Source: Ancrocorticia sp. (GTDB lineage: Bacteria; Actinomycetota; Actinomycetes; Actinomycetales; Actinomycetaceae). Taken from it: DNA of 64,000 nt. Where the stretch lies: the NCBI GenBank assembly GCA_022648165.1, contig JALCLX010000008.1, positions 43,021-107,020 on the forward strand. The letters run 5' to 3'. How positions within the stretch are numbered: the first letter of the stretch is position 1; each line of letters begins with the position of its first letter. The notes beneath the pieces were generated by a model. That model saw only the letters and a program-made list of their open reading frames with translations, was not told where the DNA came from and made no database searches. Both the position numbers and the translations under genes were made by a program. This document shows, in pieces, positions 9,415 to 19,016 of the stretch.

Positions 9415-10059
9415 ATGAATCCCCAACCTGTACCGAAAAGCGCGAAATCCTATCTGCCCAAAAAACGGACTCGTTTGTCCGTAGAAGAAAGGAAATCGCA
9501 GATCATCGAGGCCGCCGCCACGCTCATCGCAGAGCACGGCTTCTGGGGGTTCACGATGCGACAGGTTGCGGAGGCATGCCACCTCACCGAGCCAGCGGTG
9601 GTGTACCACTTTAAGTCCAAATCAGAATTGCTCGTGGAGGTCCTAGCCCGCCGCGATGAAGCCGACCTCAAGAATCTTGCGGCGCACCTCGGCATTACAT
9701 ATGAGGATTTATGGGCCGATCCGGCGCCTTTCGGCCTGGTAGATCTGTGCGACACACTCGTGCAGAAGAATGCGCAACAGCCGGAAATTGTCCGGCTATA
9801 TACCGTCATGCAAGGTGAATCGTTGAGCCGGCACCACCCGGCGTATCAGTACTATCAGGATCGCGAAGAATGGGCGACGGCGATGTTTGCTCGCGCTGCA
9901 GCCCACGATGCGTTGACTGATCCCGTGCGCGAGGGGCGAATTGTCTTTGCTCAGATGGACGGCTTGCAGTTGCGATGGTTGCGATCACCAGAAACGATTG
10001 ACTTAGTCAGCGAGTGGGGCGCTTTCATGCGCGAACATTTCCCGCAACTGTTCCGATAA
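9415..10059 (+). CDS. TetR-family transcriptional regulator
   Basis: About 214 residues. The N-terminal HTH covers RKSQIIEAAATLIAEHGFWGFTMRQVAEACHLTEPAVVYHFKSK. The C-terminal half is ligand-binding and helical. The track ORF starts at 9229, but its first 62 residues do not resemble protein and I prefer the ATG at 9415; no start has a strong ribosome-binding site. The gene lies just upstream of the GH3-MFS operon, whose promoter is overlapped by a palindrome, so it is the likely repressor of those genes. Confidence 0.8.
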   Translation: MNPQPVPKSAKSYLPKKRTRLSVEERKSQIIEAAATLIAEHGFWGFTMRQVAEACHLTEPAVVYHFKSKSELLVEVLARRDEADLKNLAAHLGITYEDLWADPAPFGLVDLCDTLVQKNAQQPEIVRLYTVMQGESLSRHHPAYQYYQDREEWATAMFARAAAHDALTDPVREGRIVFAQMDGLQLRWLRSPETIDLVSEWGAFMREHFPQLFR

Positions 10060-10128
10060 GACCACCTCACAACGCACACCCTACCCGATATCATGACCGC
10101 GATCACATTTTCACCCTTTTCAAACACC

Positions 10129-10163
10129 TTGCACATTCTTACTGACTACTTCTAAAGTAGTTA
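10129..10163 (+). promoter_or_regulatory. Promoter with overlapping palindromic operator (GH3 operon)
   Basis: TTGCAC and TAAAGT hexamers are 18 bases apart. A perfect palindrome ACTACTT-CTA-AAGTAGT (10145-10161) covers the -10 box, the layout of a repressor operator. The adjacent TetR gene is the obvious candidate binder. This is inferred from sequence only. Confidence 0.55.
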
Positions 10164-10211
10164 GCGCGAAGGATCGTCCTTTGCAAACGATTTCGACGAT
10201 GAGGTCTCGAT

Positions 10212-12413
10212 ATGCAATCGAAGAATGACAATAGCGTCATCAACTTCAAGGAGGCGGCAGATCGCGTGCGCCAGGGAGCACCCGCGAGAACGGTAGCCAA
10301 ACAGTTGTATGAGCAACTCACAGATGACGAAAAACTCAACCTGCTTGAAGGCGATGAACCTTTCTGGCCAGGCATGTTGAGCTTCGTCTCGGACGGCTAT
10401 AACTTCAACCCCTATGTCATGGGCGAAGTGAAGCGGCTCGGCATCCCCGGCATCCGCTTCATTGATGGTCCGCGCGGTTGTGTCCGCGGCAAGGCCACCG
10501 CATTTCCTGTGTCCATGGCACGCGGCGCGACATGGGATACAAACCTCGAAGAGCGAGTAGGAATCGCAATCGGCGAAGAAATCCGCGAAGAAGGTGGCAA
10601 CTTCTTCGGCGGCGTATGCATCAACCTGCCCCGCCATCCCGCATGGGGCCGCGTACAGGAAACCTATTCAGATCAACCCATTCTACTTGGCAAAATGGGT
10701 GCTGCCCTTGTTAAGGGCGTACAGCACAACGCGATGGCCTGCATGAAGCACTTCTCATGCAACAGCATGGAGAACGCCCGCTTCAGCGTAAACGTCCACG
10801 TGGACGAAGCCACATATCACGAAGTGTACCTGCCGCACTTCAAGCATGTAGCAGATTCAGGTGTAGCTGCCGTCATGACCTCGTACAATTCGGTCAACGG
10901 CCAGTGGGCCGGCCAAAACGCGTACAACCTCACGAAGGTGCTACGCGAAGACTGGGGTTTTGACGGCATGGCAGTATCCGATTTCATCTGGGGTTTGCGC
11001 GACGCCGCCGCTTCGCTTACGGCGGGCCTTGATGTGGAAGAACCCTTCAGCCAGCAACGCGGTGCTCATTTGCGCGAGTCTTTGGAATCGGGTACAGCAT
11101 CGTGGAGCGACGTCCGCCGTTCCGGAATCCGCATCCTCGAAACTCAACTACGCTACTATGCACAACGCTGGACTGAGGAACCAAAAGGAACCATTGCTTC
11201 CGCGGCTCATGCCGCGCTTGCGCGTGAAGTTGAAAGCCGCGCCGTCGTCGTCTTGAAGAACGAAACGGTAGATTCCGCGCCCGCGCTTCCGCTGTCTGGG
11301 GCACTTTCACAAGTCGCCGTAATCGGCCGCCTGGCCGACATTGCGAACACTGGTGACCACGGTTCATCCGACGTCCATTCGCCGTATGTCGTCACACCGC
11401 TCGAAGGTATTCGCGAAGCTCTACCACACACCAACGTTGAGTACGCTGTGGGCGACGACGTCGCCGCAGCCAGCAAGTTAGCGTACCGTAGCGATGCGGC
11501 CATCGTCGTCGTCGGATACACCGCAAGCGACGAAGGCGAATTCGTTGACGGATCTATCGCAGACCGCGAAGATCTGCTGAAGCTATATCCCGAACCGCAG
11601 AACGCCGAAGAAGCGGCAATGCGCGATAAGGTACTTGCCAGCATGGGAAGTGGCCAAAGCGTGGTGGGAAGCGAAACATCCGGGGGCGACCGGCGCGATC
11701 TCCACCTCCACAGCAGCGACGTAGAGCTGATCCATAAGGTTGCGGCGGCAAACGAACGCACAATCGTCGTGGTTGTGAGCGCAGGCGCAGTGCTTATGGA
11801 AGAATGGAGCAACGATCCTTCGGCCATTGTGCTGGCGTGGTATTCCGGTATGGAAGGCGGCCATGGGCTGGCAGACGTCTTAACAGGTAAATGCAACCCC
11901 TCTGGCCGACTCCCCTATCCGATCCCCGTATCGGAAGCTGACTTACCGCCTCTTGATATCGACGCAACGTCGATCGTGTACGACCGCTGGTATGGCCAAC
12001 GCCTAATCCAAAAGAATGGTTCGCAAGCTCTCTTCCCGCTCGGGTATGGCCTGTCCTACACATCGTGGTCCATCGAACAGATGCACGTGCGCACCGTCGA
12101 TCTAGTTCGTGGCAGCATTGTGTGCGAAGTGTCCGTTTCCAACAACGGCCAGATGGGCGGACACCATGTTGTGCAACTCTACGGAACATACCAGGAAGGA
12201 CCGCGCAAGGGGGAACGCGAACTGTTGGGCTTCGCTGCACTAGAAGTGGCTGCCGGCGGCTCGGCAACATGTCTTGTCGAAGGCGACCTCAGCGCGATCG
12301 GTCACTGGGATCCCGAAACACGCACCATCCGTACCCCTGCGGGAACCGTCCTTATCGAGGCCTCATCCTTCTGGGGCGACCCCACTAGCGTATCCGCCGA
12401 GGTAATCCTATGA
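10212..12413 (+). CDS. Glycoside hydrolase family 3 beta-glycosidase
   Basis: 733 residues without a signal peptide, so cytoplasmic. The N-terminal GH3 barrel includes GIPGIRFIDGPRG, ACMKHFSCNS and MAVSDFIWGL, where the Asp of VSD is the expected nucleophile. The second alpha/beta domain follows (VVVLKNE, VVVGYTASDEGEF), and the C-terminus has a fibronectin-III-like part (FPLGYGLSYT, ELLGFAALEVAAG). It likely releases terminal beta-linked sugars from short oligosaccharides imported by the MFS carrier, whose ATG overlaps its stop codon. The exact linkage is not predictable. Confidence 0.9.
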   Translation: MQSKNDNSVINFKEAADRVRQGAPARTVAKQLYEQLTDDEKLNLLEGDEPFWPGMLSFVSDGYNFNPYVMGEVKRLGIPGIRFIDGPRGCVRGKATAFPVSMARGATWDTNLEERVGIAIGEEIREEGGNFFGGVCINLPRHPAWGRVQETYSDQPILLGKMGAALVKGVQHNAMACMKHFSCNSMENARFSVNVHVDEATYHEVYLPHFKHVADSGVAAVMTSYNSVNGQWAGQNAYNLTKVLREDWGFDGMAVSDFIWGLRDAAASLTAGLDVEEPFSQQRGAHLRESLESGTASWSDVRRSGIRILETQLRYYAQRWTEEPKGTIASAAHAALAREVESRAVVVLKNETVDSAPALPLSGALSQVAVIGRLADIANTGDHGSSDVHSPYVVTPLEGIREALPHTNVEYAVGDDVAAASKLAYRSDAAIVVVGYTASDEGEFVDGSIADREDLLKLYPEPQNAEEAAMRDKVLASMGSGQSVVGSETSGGDRRDLHLHSSDVELIHKVAAANERTIVVVVSAGAVLMEEWSNDPSAIVLAWYSGMEGGHGLADVLTGKCNPSGRLPYPIPVSEADLPPLDIDATSIVYDRWYGQRLIQKNGSQALFPLGYGLSYTSWSIEQMHVRTVDLVRGSIVCEVSVSNNGQMGGHHVVQLYGTYQEGPRKGERELLGFAALEVAAGGSATCLVEGDLSAIGHWDPETRTIRTPAGTVLIEASSFWGDPTSVSAEVIL

Positions 12414-13675
12414 GCAGCGAAACAGTTTCTTCCGCTTGGTGCGGGACCATAGCAAATGACCAACAGCCGCGTCCTCCGTATCGAGTTGGCGTAGCGCTAG
12501 CGTTAGGAACCTTCCTTTGGTTGGGCCCCTATCTTGGAGTCAACGCGGTGCTGCTTCCCGCGCGGGTAGCCGAGATTTCGCCCGATTCGAAGGCCACAGT
12601 GATTGCGCTGCTTTCTACCAGCGCTATGATCGTCGCCACCATCGCCAATATCATCTTCGGTGCGCTTTCGGATCTCACACGCTCCCGCTTCGGGCGTCGG
12701 ACGCCATGGATCATCGCCGGATCAATCGCGTCTGCTGCAATGCTCCTCGTGGTCAACACTGCTACATCGGTTGGATTACTAGTTATCTATTGGTGCATCT
12801 ACCAGTTGTTCCTCAATGCTATTGTTGCGCCGCTCATCGCCGTTATAGCAGACCGCACTGCGCCACGGCACCGTGGCGTTATTACCTCAATGTATGCACT
12901 GGGATACTCAATTGGCCTTTACGGCGGCCAGACGATCGGCGCCCAATTCCTGGACAAAGTGGGGGCAGGCTTTGTCATGATGGCAGTTCTCACGCTCATC
13001 GCCGGGCCGGTAGCAGCAATCTTGATGAGAGAAGAATCCAGTGCTCACATGCCCAAGAAGAAGTTCGACGGCACGATGTTGTTGGAGAACTTCTCGTTTC
13101 CACGGCACGGTGCGCGGGATTATTACCATGCCTTGTTTGGAAAGTTCTTGATCATATCGGCTAACTTCGCGATTTCTGGGTACCAGCTTTACATCCTGAC
13201 GGATTACATGAGCCAAGACGAGTCAGGAGCATCGCACTACATCTCAGTGATTTCGATCTGCCTGATGGTAACAGCGCTCATTGCCTCCGCTGCCGCCGGC
13301 CCGATTTCGGACAAAATCGAGCGTAGAAAACTGCCGGTGATCGTATCGTCGGTGCTCATCGCGATCGGCGCATTGACTCCATTCTTCGCTAACAAACCGT
13401 GGACGATGATCGTCTACGGAGTTGTTGCGGGGCTTGGAATGGGCATGTACAACGCCGTTGACCAGGCACTCAATATCGAAGTACTGCCGAACCCCGATAC
13501 CGCGGCGAAGGATCTAGGTATCCTGAACCTGGCAAATACCGGCGGTCAAATCCTTGGTCCAGTCCTGGCGGCTACGTTTATTTCCGCAATTGGCTACCAA
13601 GCTGTGTTCCCGATGGCTGCCTTATTCGCAGTACTCGGCGCGGTGCTGGTGGGACTGATTCGATCGGTCAAGTAA
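12410..13675 (+). CDS. MFS transporter, probable glycoside/sugar carrier
   Basis: 421 residues with about 12 hydrophobic helices. The loop after helix 2 reads GALSDLTRSRFGRRTPWI, resembling the GPH/SLC45-type sugar carriers, and a second conserved loop AGPISDKIERRKLP occurs after helix 8. It overlaps the GH3 gene by four bases (ATGA), so it probably imports the oligosaccharide or glycoside that the GH3 enzyme cleaves. A strong hairpin follows 18 bp after the stop. Confidence 0.85.
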   Translation: MSSETVSSAWCGTIANDQQPRPPYRVGVALALGTFLWLGPYLGVNAVLLPARVAEISPDSKATVIALLSTSAMIVATIANIIFGALSDLTRSRFGRRTPWIIAGSIASAAMLLVVNTATSVGLLVIYWCIYQLFLNAIVAPLIAVIADRTAPRHRGVITSMYALGYSIGLYGGQTIGAQFLDKVGAGFVMMAVLTLIAGPVAAILMREESSAHMPKKKFDGTMLLENFSFPRHGARDYYHALFGKFLIISANFAISGYQLYILTDYMSQDESGASHYISVISICLMVTALIASAAAGPISDKIERRKLPVIVSSVLIAIGALTPFFANKPWTMIVYGVVAGLGMGMYNAVDQALNIEVLPNPDTAAKDLGILNLANTGGQILGPVLAATFISAIGYQAVFPMAALFAVLGAVLVGLIRSVK

Positions 13676-13693
13676 ACATAACAACATCGCATG

Positions 13694-13747
13694 TATGGCA
13701 CCCGTTGGCAGGTACGGTTCACAACCGCACACCCACCGGGTGCCATA
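13694..13747 (+). terminator. Hairpin after the GH3-MFS operon
   Basis: An 11 bp perfect stem, TATGGCACCCG pairing with CGGGTGCCATA, begins 18 bp after the MFS stop. There is no clear T-run, so it may be a 3' stabilising hairpin or a weak terminator. The 200 bp from here to the convergent peptidase gene shows nothing else. Confidence 0.6.
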
Positions 13748-13945
13748 TGTTAACGCTCACTTATGAGTGTGTCCGTGGGCGGCGGAACTTAGCGCCCCAA
13801 CGTCACCATCACTGTGCGTATGGAAACCGGATTCCGATTCCACATGCACACCGCCTAACCACAGTTCGTGGCCAGGCGCTAAGGCGTGAATATCGTGCCC
13901 GTGTCCTATACGAAGTGCCATAACGTCGCTCATTGGCTGCCCTGT

Positions 13946-14872
13946 TCACCCTTGCCACTGCGCATGCCACATATGCGCGGTGTCGAAGCCGTACGCCACC
14001 GTGCCGTCGGGTTGAACGGCGATCAGCCCGCCATCAACCTCCGCCGGATTGGCCAGCACGTGTGCAACGGCCTCCTGCAACGATTCTCCCAGGTACTGGA
14101 GCCGTGCTACCACGTCGTACGCCACAACATGTCTGATGAAGTCCTCACCGAATCCGGTGCACGAAACGCCGGCGACGCCGTCGCGCGCGTACGTTCCAGC
14201 CCCAATAATCGGTGTGTCGCCAACGCGGCCGGGTGCCTGCCCGGTTACTCCTCCCGTTGACGTCCCTGCCGCAAGGTGACCAGCGGCATCTACTGCGACG
14301 GCGCCTACAGTTCCGTGCCGCGCTCCGCCACCGCCGGCGCCGCTATTCCCCGCACCCAGTCCGGCACCACCGGCACTGTGCGCAGCCAAATAATCCTGCA
14401 ACGCGCGGAGCCGCCGTTCGGTAACGAAATAAGAGGGATCGGCCGCGGCAACGCCCCACTCTCGCAACATCGTAACGCTCGGATCGATCAACAACACGTG
14501 CCGTGTATGCTCCATGACGGCCCGCGCACCTTCTATGGGATTTCGGATGTGGCGCGCCCCGGTCACCGCTCCGGCCTGCCCTGTCCCCGTCATCACTGAT
14601 GCGTCCAGCTCCGCTTCCCCGGCGGTCGTGAGTGCCGCTCCTCGCCCGGCATTGAACAGCGGGAAGTCTTCCATCGCTGTGACCGCGGCGATTACGGCAT
14701 CCAGTGCTGCCCCGCCGGCCTCAAGTACCGCGCGCCCGGCATCTACCGCCTGTTTCAGAGCATCCTCGCACTCTTTGCGTTCGCTGCGCGTATACGATTG
14801 CGGAACACCACCGGCACCTGCATGCACTACGATGGCGGGCTGCCCGTTTCCTTCAAAGACGTGAAGATCCAT
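13946..14872 (-). CDS. Isoaspartyl peptidase/L-asparaginase (Ntn hydrolase)
   Basis: 308 residues of the plant-type asparaginase family. The N-terminus VVHAGAGG and NAGRGAALT match family blocks. A Gly/Ala-rich linker leads to HGTVGAVAVDAAGHLAAGTSTGG, where the Thr after Gly is the expected autocleavage site and new N-terminal nucleophile. It hydrolyses isoaspartyl dipeptides and asparagine in the cytoplasm. It lies 36 bp downstream of the serine hydrolase gene, in a minus-strand group of peptide-processing genes. Confidence 0.88.
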   Translation of the reverse strand: MDLHVFEGNGQPAIVVHAGAGGVPQSYTRSERKECEDALKQAVDAGRAVLEAGGAALDAVIAAVTAMEDFPLFNAGRGAALTTAGEAELDASVMTGTGQAGAVTGARHIRNPIEGARAVMEHTRHVLLIDPSVTMLREWGVAAADPSYFVTERRLRALQDYLAAHSAGGAGLGAGNSGAGGGGARHGTVGAVAVDAAGHLAAGTSTGGVTGQAPGRVGDTPIIGAGTYARDGVAGVSCTGFGEDFIRHVVAYDVVARLQYLGESLQEAVAHVLANPAEVDGGLIAVQPDGTVAYGFDTAHMWHAQWQG

Positions 14873-14908
14873 GGTGGCCTTTCCTGCTAGCGTGATAAGC
14901 CCTCTTGG

Positions 14909-16240
14909 CTACAGAATTTCTGGTGAAACCGCGAGCGCCCCTACGCCTCCGTTGTGCAGTGGCACGGTGTGCCACCAGCCACGTGCATGCTCAGCGTCCG
15001 CTTCGATGATGAGCCGGTGCGGAGATGTGGCGAACACGCAATGGATAAGCACGCCGTTGCCGGTTTCTTCGCCACGCGCGTCCACCGCGAAAACTCGCCG
15101 ATCGCCGTGGCCGTCCGGCGTTGCAGGCAGGACGGTGTGTGCCCATTCGTCGCGCCCAACTGCAACACTGCCACTCATCGCGCCATGAGTGTGTAATGTC
15201 CATCCGTCCCCGCTGCCGGGGAGCCCCGGCGTGAGGGTCCAGTTTTCGACCTCACTGCATTTTTCCGTCCTGCCGTAGTCAGAGCGGTAGTCCCATGAAT
15301 CCAGTTGGACGACGGCGCCGCCGGCGCCCTCGCCAGCTTTGCTCACGTTTCGGCCTTCAAGAAGTGGCTGTGCGTAACCCCACAGCGCGTTGAGTGTGGG
15401 TTGTGCATCGTTCGTAGCTCCGAGATAGGAGATCACAAGATCCGCCTCCGGAACTATCAAAGCGAATTGCCCGAAGGCGCCGTCCAAGCGAAAACCGTGG
15501 CGGCTGCGCCATACCTGCAGGCCATAGCCATACGCCCAGTCGTTGATTTCTCCTGCCCGTTCGGTTGGATTCTCCTTGCTCACGGTTGCAACCTGCACCT
15601 GCTGGAGTTCTGAAATATAGGATGCGGAGACCAACTGTTTCCCATTCCACGTGCCGCGTTGGAGCAGCAGCTGCCCGGCTTTGCTGAGGTCTTCGGCACT
15701 CACGTGGAATCCCGAATAGCCTTGTTCCACTTCTCCTTCATGGCCCCACCAACACGCGGTGATGCCCAGCGGTTCTAGGATGCGTGGCCGTAGGTATTCG
15801 GTGAGGTCGGTTCCGGTCACTGCACGTACGACGGCGCCCAACACGAAACTCGCCTGCGAGTTATATGCAAAGGTCCCGCGTGGAAGTTCCGGCTTTGTGG
15901 CGAAGAATGCCTCGACTTCGAAGGGCATGGTTTCTAGTTGCGCGTCGGAATGCCCTGTGCGCATGGAGAGCAAGTCGCGGATGGTGAAGTGGTAGGGGTT
16001 CGTCACCTGCAGATACGCCGAAGCGTCCGCATCGAGTTCTACCTGTCCAGCGTCGATGAGGCAACCGATGGCCAGCGACGTGAACGTCTTCGATGCGGAG
16101 TACACGAGCGTTGGCTGATCGATCCGATAGGGAGCCCATTGCGCACTCAGGAGCCGCCCATGGTGTTCAACGATCACCGCATGGGGATCGAGCCCCCGAA
16201 GCCGAGAGAATAGCTGCTGCCGCCGGTGTGATTCCTCCAC
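14909..16240 (-). CDS. Serine hydrolase, beta-lactamase/class C-like
   Basis: 443 residues. Residues 65-80 contain YSASKTFTSLAIG with the SxxK catalytic pair (SASK), and AYNSQASFVLGAVV supplies the Tyr of the second motif. The fold is that of DD-peptidases, esterases and 6-aminohexanoate-type amidases. No signal peptide is visible, so it is probably a cytoplasmic esterase or peptidase rather than a resistance beta-lactamase. The C-terminal 120 residues form an extra beta-rich domain. Start is GTG with GGAGGAG seven bases upstream. Confidence 0.82.
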   Translation of the reverse strand: MEESHRRQQLFSRLRGLDPHAVIVEHHGRLLSAQWAPYRIDQPTLVYSASKTFTSLAIGCLIDAGQVELDADASAYLQVTNPYHFTIRDLLSMRTGHSDAQLETMPFEVEAFFATKPELPRGTFAYNSQASFVLGAVVRAVTGTDLTEYLRPRILEPLGITACWWGHEGEVEQGYSGFHVSAEDLSKAGQLLLQRGTWNGKQLVSASYISELQQVQVATVSKENPTERAGEINDWAYGYGLQVWRSRHGFRLDGAFGQFALIVPEADLVISYLGATNDAQPTLNALWGYAQPLLEGRNVSKAGEGAGGAVVQLDSWDYRSDYGRTEKCSEVENWTLTPGLPGSGDGWTLHTHGAMSGSVAVGRDEWAHTVLPATPDGHGDRRVFAVDARGEETGNGVLIHCVFATSPHRLIIEADAEHARGWWHTVPLHNGGVGALAVSPEIL

Positions 16241-16364
16241 GTTTGTGCTCCTCCAGTGTTCTCAGATCACGTGGTCTGTAAGCTGAGTGTACGCTGCTTG
16301 CACACATGCCCAGCCTCTCACACACGCGGCGCCGGCGCCGCGTGGTCTTCGCCCACCAACCACC

Positions 16365-16400
16365 GTGGCCCGGCTTCTCACACACGGGAAGCCGGGCCAC
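16365..16400 (-). terminator. Strong hairpin after the alcohol dehydrogenase
   Basis: A 13 bp perfect stem GTGGCCCGGCTTC with GAAGCCGGGCCAC around a 10-base loop, 11 bp after the ADH stop on the minus strand. No long T-run follows, but position and strength fit transcription termination. Confidence 0.65.
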
Positions 16401-16410
16401 ATTTCACGAT

Positions 16411-17460
16411 CTAGGCCCACGGATCTACAAGGATACGGATTGGGTTGCCTTCATGCTTTTCAAGCCGTTCAATTCCCTTCGTAATGTCCTTCAAAGAGAT
16501 CACGTCGGAAACGGACTCGCTCAAGTCAAGCCTCTTGTACTTGAGCATTTCGGCTAGCATGGCGATGTCTTGGCTCTTGTAACCGATGTGGCCCAGGACC
16601 TGCTTGGACTTCAGATTGAACTCGGTGAAGTTACCCAAGTTCATATCTTGAGCGGACATGCCCACCACCACTACTTTTCCGTAGTTGTCTAGGCTTGCAA
16701 CCGCCTGGCGCAGTGTGGCACTGATGCCCACGGCATCGAAGGCCACGTCAATCATCCGTCCGCCGGTCGCCTTTGCGAGCTTGTCGAAGAGATCCGGGTC
16801 ATCGCTGCGGAACGCGAAGTCTGCTCCATGGCGCAGTGCGCGCTCCAAAGTAAAATCGTTGACGTCCAATGCGATGATCGGCACGGCACCCGCCAGGCGG
16901 GCAAGTTGCACGATGTGGGTACCTACTCCACCGAGTCCCCATACTGCGACGGCGTTCCCAGGATGCACTTTCCCGGTTCTCACAACGGCACCGAATGGTG
17001 TGGACACGGCGTCAGCCAGAATTGCCGCTTCTTTCATATCAACTTCGTCCGGGACACGTGTGAGCCCTGCGGCGTTGGCAACTGTGTATTGTGCCCACGC
17101 GCCATCGTACGCAAATGCCATGAGTTGCAGGTTGAGGCAGTTGGTGAAGTCGCCACGCCGGCAGCGGCGGCATTTCATGCACGGACGCCCAGCTGATGGA
17201 ATCACACGGTCGCCTTCTTCCCACCCAGTGACCCCAGCGCCGAGTTTCACGATCGTTCCCGATGCCTCATGCCCCTGTGTCACTACGGGAAGTTGCGGTG
17301 GAAATGCTCCAGAGATAAGCGACAGATCCGAGTGGCAGATTCCGCAGTAGGCCACTTTAATGAGGACTTGGCCTGGCCCGGGTTCTGGGATCGGAATCTC
17401 TTCCAAGGTGATTTTCTTCGTGTCGCCGTAGAACCGCTCGGCGAGCATTGTGTCTGACAT
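16411..17460 (-). CDS. Zinc-dependent alcohol dehydrogenase (MDR family)
   Basis: About 349 residues. Catalytic zinc ligands are in YCGICHSDLS and TQGHEASG. A structural zinc site is suggested by the cluster CMKCRRCRRGDFTNC. The nucleotide site is WGLGGVGTHIVQLA. It likely oxidises or reduces a primary alcohol/aldehyde pair with NAD(P). Start moved 12 codons in to the ATG at 17460, which has AAAGGAGT upstream. It stands alone between hairpins and the decayed cluster. Confidence 0.88.
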   Translation of the reverse strand: MSDTMLAERFYGDTKKITLEEIPIPEPGPGQVLIKVAYCGICHSDLSLISGAFPPQLPVVTQGHEASGTIVKLGAGVTGWEEGDRVIPSAGRPCMKCRRCRRGDFTNCLNLQLMAFAYDGAWAQYTVANAAGLTRVPDEVDMKEAAILADAVSTPFGAVVRTGKVHPGNAVAVWGLGGVGTHIVQLARLAGAVPIIALDVNDFTLERALRHGADFAFRSDDPDLFDKLAKATGGRMIDVAFDAVGISATLRQAVASLDNYGKVVVVGMSAQDMNLGNFTEFNLKSKQVLGHIGYKSQDIAMLAEMLKYKRLDLSESVSDVISLKDITKGIERLEKHEGNPIRILVDPWA

Positions 17461-17612
17461 GACGACTCCTTTGTTATTGTCATCCAGCGCTTGCAATTGT
17501 AGGACTTTTATCCCGCAGCGGCATCACTTTCGCAGGTCAGGTGTGTGGCAATAGACGGGACTTTCGTCGCGTCCGCGCACGCGCCGGTAAGTGCGGTTTA
17601 CGCAACTGCGTC

Positions 17613-17671
17613 CTCCCTTCGCGCAACCGCGCCCCTTTTCACACAACCGCTCCCCTTTTCACACAACGGAG
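17613..17671. repeat. About 20 bp repeat, three tandem copies
   Basis: Two near-identical 20 bp units start CCCCTTTTCACACAAC; a diverged third unit (CTCCCTTCGCGCAACCGCG) precedes them. The last unit covers the stop codon of the DUF1593 gene, so the gene end has been duplicated outward. Confidence 0.75.
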
Positions 17672-19016
17672 AGCACAGTTCGGTGGTACCTGGTCAGCGG
17701 CGGCACTCTGGAATCTGTTACTTCGGTAATGATGTGGATGGTCTGCCCGGGCTGTGCGTTATGTGGCACGCGCACGGCAACGGTTTCGCCGCCGGGATCG
17801 GCAGCCCGTGCTTGTAGTAGCACCGTCTCCCCCGGTTGAACCGCCCGGTCCGCAGAGCCCGTGACGACCGGCGGATGGTTGCATCCGCGTATGCGGGCGT
17901 GACGGACCAGCGCAAGCGCGCCGCGAAATCGTTCTGGATTGCAGGGAACCAACGCGCGGTGGCCCAATCGGCGCTCACAGCGTTCCCGTGGTTCACTGAG
18001 CCGTTCCACATATGATCTGCTGCACCGGCGGAACTGAAGTACCGGGTTCCTGCGGCTACTCGCTCCTGGCGGCCTCCCCAGCCTCCCCAGCGGGCGTCCT
18101 GCCAACTCCGCAGCCCGTTATCAATCAGCAACGCAAAGTTGGATGAATCGCCTTCGGATATCCAGCTGCCCGTCTGTTGCGGCAACGTCCACACCGTATA
18201 TCCCCGCGCGCGCAGTGCCTTCGGGTCCTTCTCTTGCGCCCCGAAATAATCCGAATCGTCAAATCCTGCAGCCATCTGTTTGCCGTCGCCCCACACGCGA
18301 TACTCGGCTCCCAGCGGCCCCACAGTGCTCACATTGTCATGCATCCACTCCGCGCTCAAATATACCGCGTCTTTCCCGATGACGGCGCCCCGGGCCTCGT
18401 AACCCCATGCCTGCGTGGCGACGTCGCGAAACTCGATCTGAGGCCACGCCGCCGCAATATACGTGCGATAAGTGTTGTCTTGTTGTCCGAAACTAGTAAT
18501 GACAGCCTTGGCACTGATACGCGCATGCAGCGCCGGCCACCACGCAGAACCACTCCAACGCGATTCGATTGTGGCAAGCGCCCGCGCGATCGTGTTCAAG
18601 CCGCCCCACGCTTGAAGGAACACCCGTCCTGGAACAGCGTCCAGCAATACATCCGCGATCAATTCCGATCCTGGGGTGTCCGCAGACATGTCGTCTTCGC
18701 CCGTGACATTGCCCCATCGAATCAGTGAGCGCAGCAAACCTGGTTCGGGATATCGCGGGTCGTGGCGCACCAAGTTGCGATACACCTTCTCATATGCGTT
18801 CACCGCCACGTCGATATGCATCGCACGCTCCGCCGGCCAGCGATGGGGCGCAATGCCACGTTCTAGCAGGCCAGCGTAATGATAACGGCTCGATGTGTAG
18901 ATGAGCCCGCAGATGGGGATCTCGTTGCTGTAAAGAAGCAGCCGCAGCATGGAGTTCAAATCGTCCAGTTCCGGATCCGTAGTCACGATGGTACGTGGAC
19001 TATTCACGCGGATCAT
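17659..19016 (-). pseudogene. DUF1593 (nucleoside-hydrolase-like) protein, frameshifted
   Basis: The N-terminus MIRVNSPRTIVTTDPELDDL carries the Asp-rich calcium site typical of DUF1593/nucleoside-hydrolase-like proteins, and homology continues to RWSVTPAYADA near 17885. There the frame is lost: the family continuation NHPPVVTGSADRAVQPGETV appears one frame over, consistent with deletion of one base. The C-terminal piece ends TRYHRTVLSVV at 17659 and also lacks about 20 residues normally found after the ADPxGD turn. Its start overlaps the pcp stop (ATGA). Confidence 0.75.
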
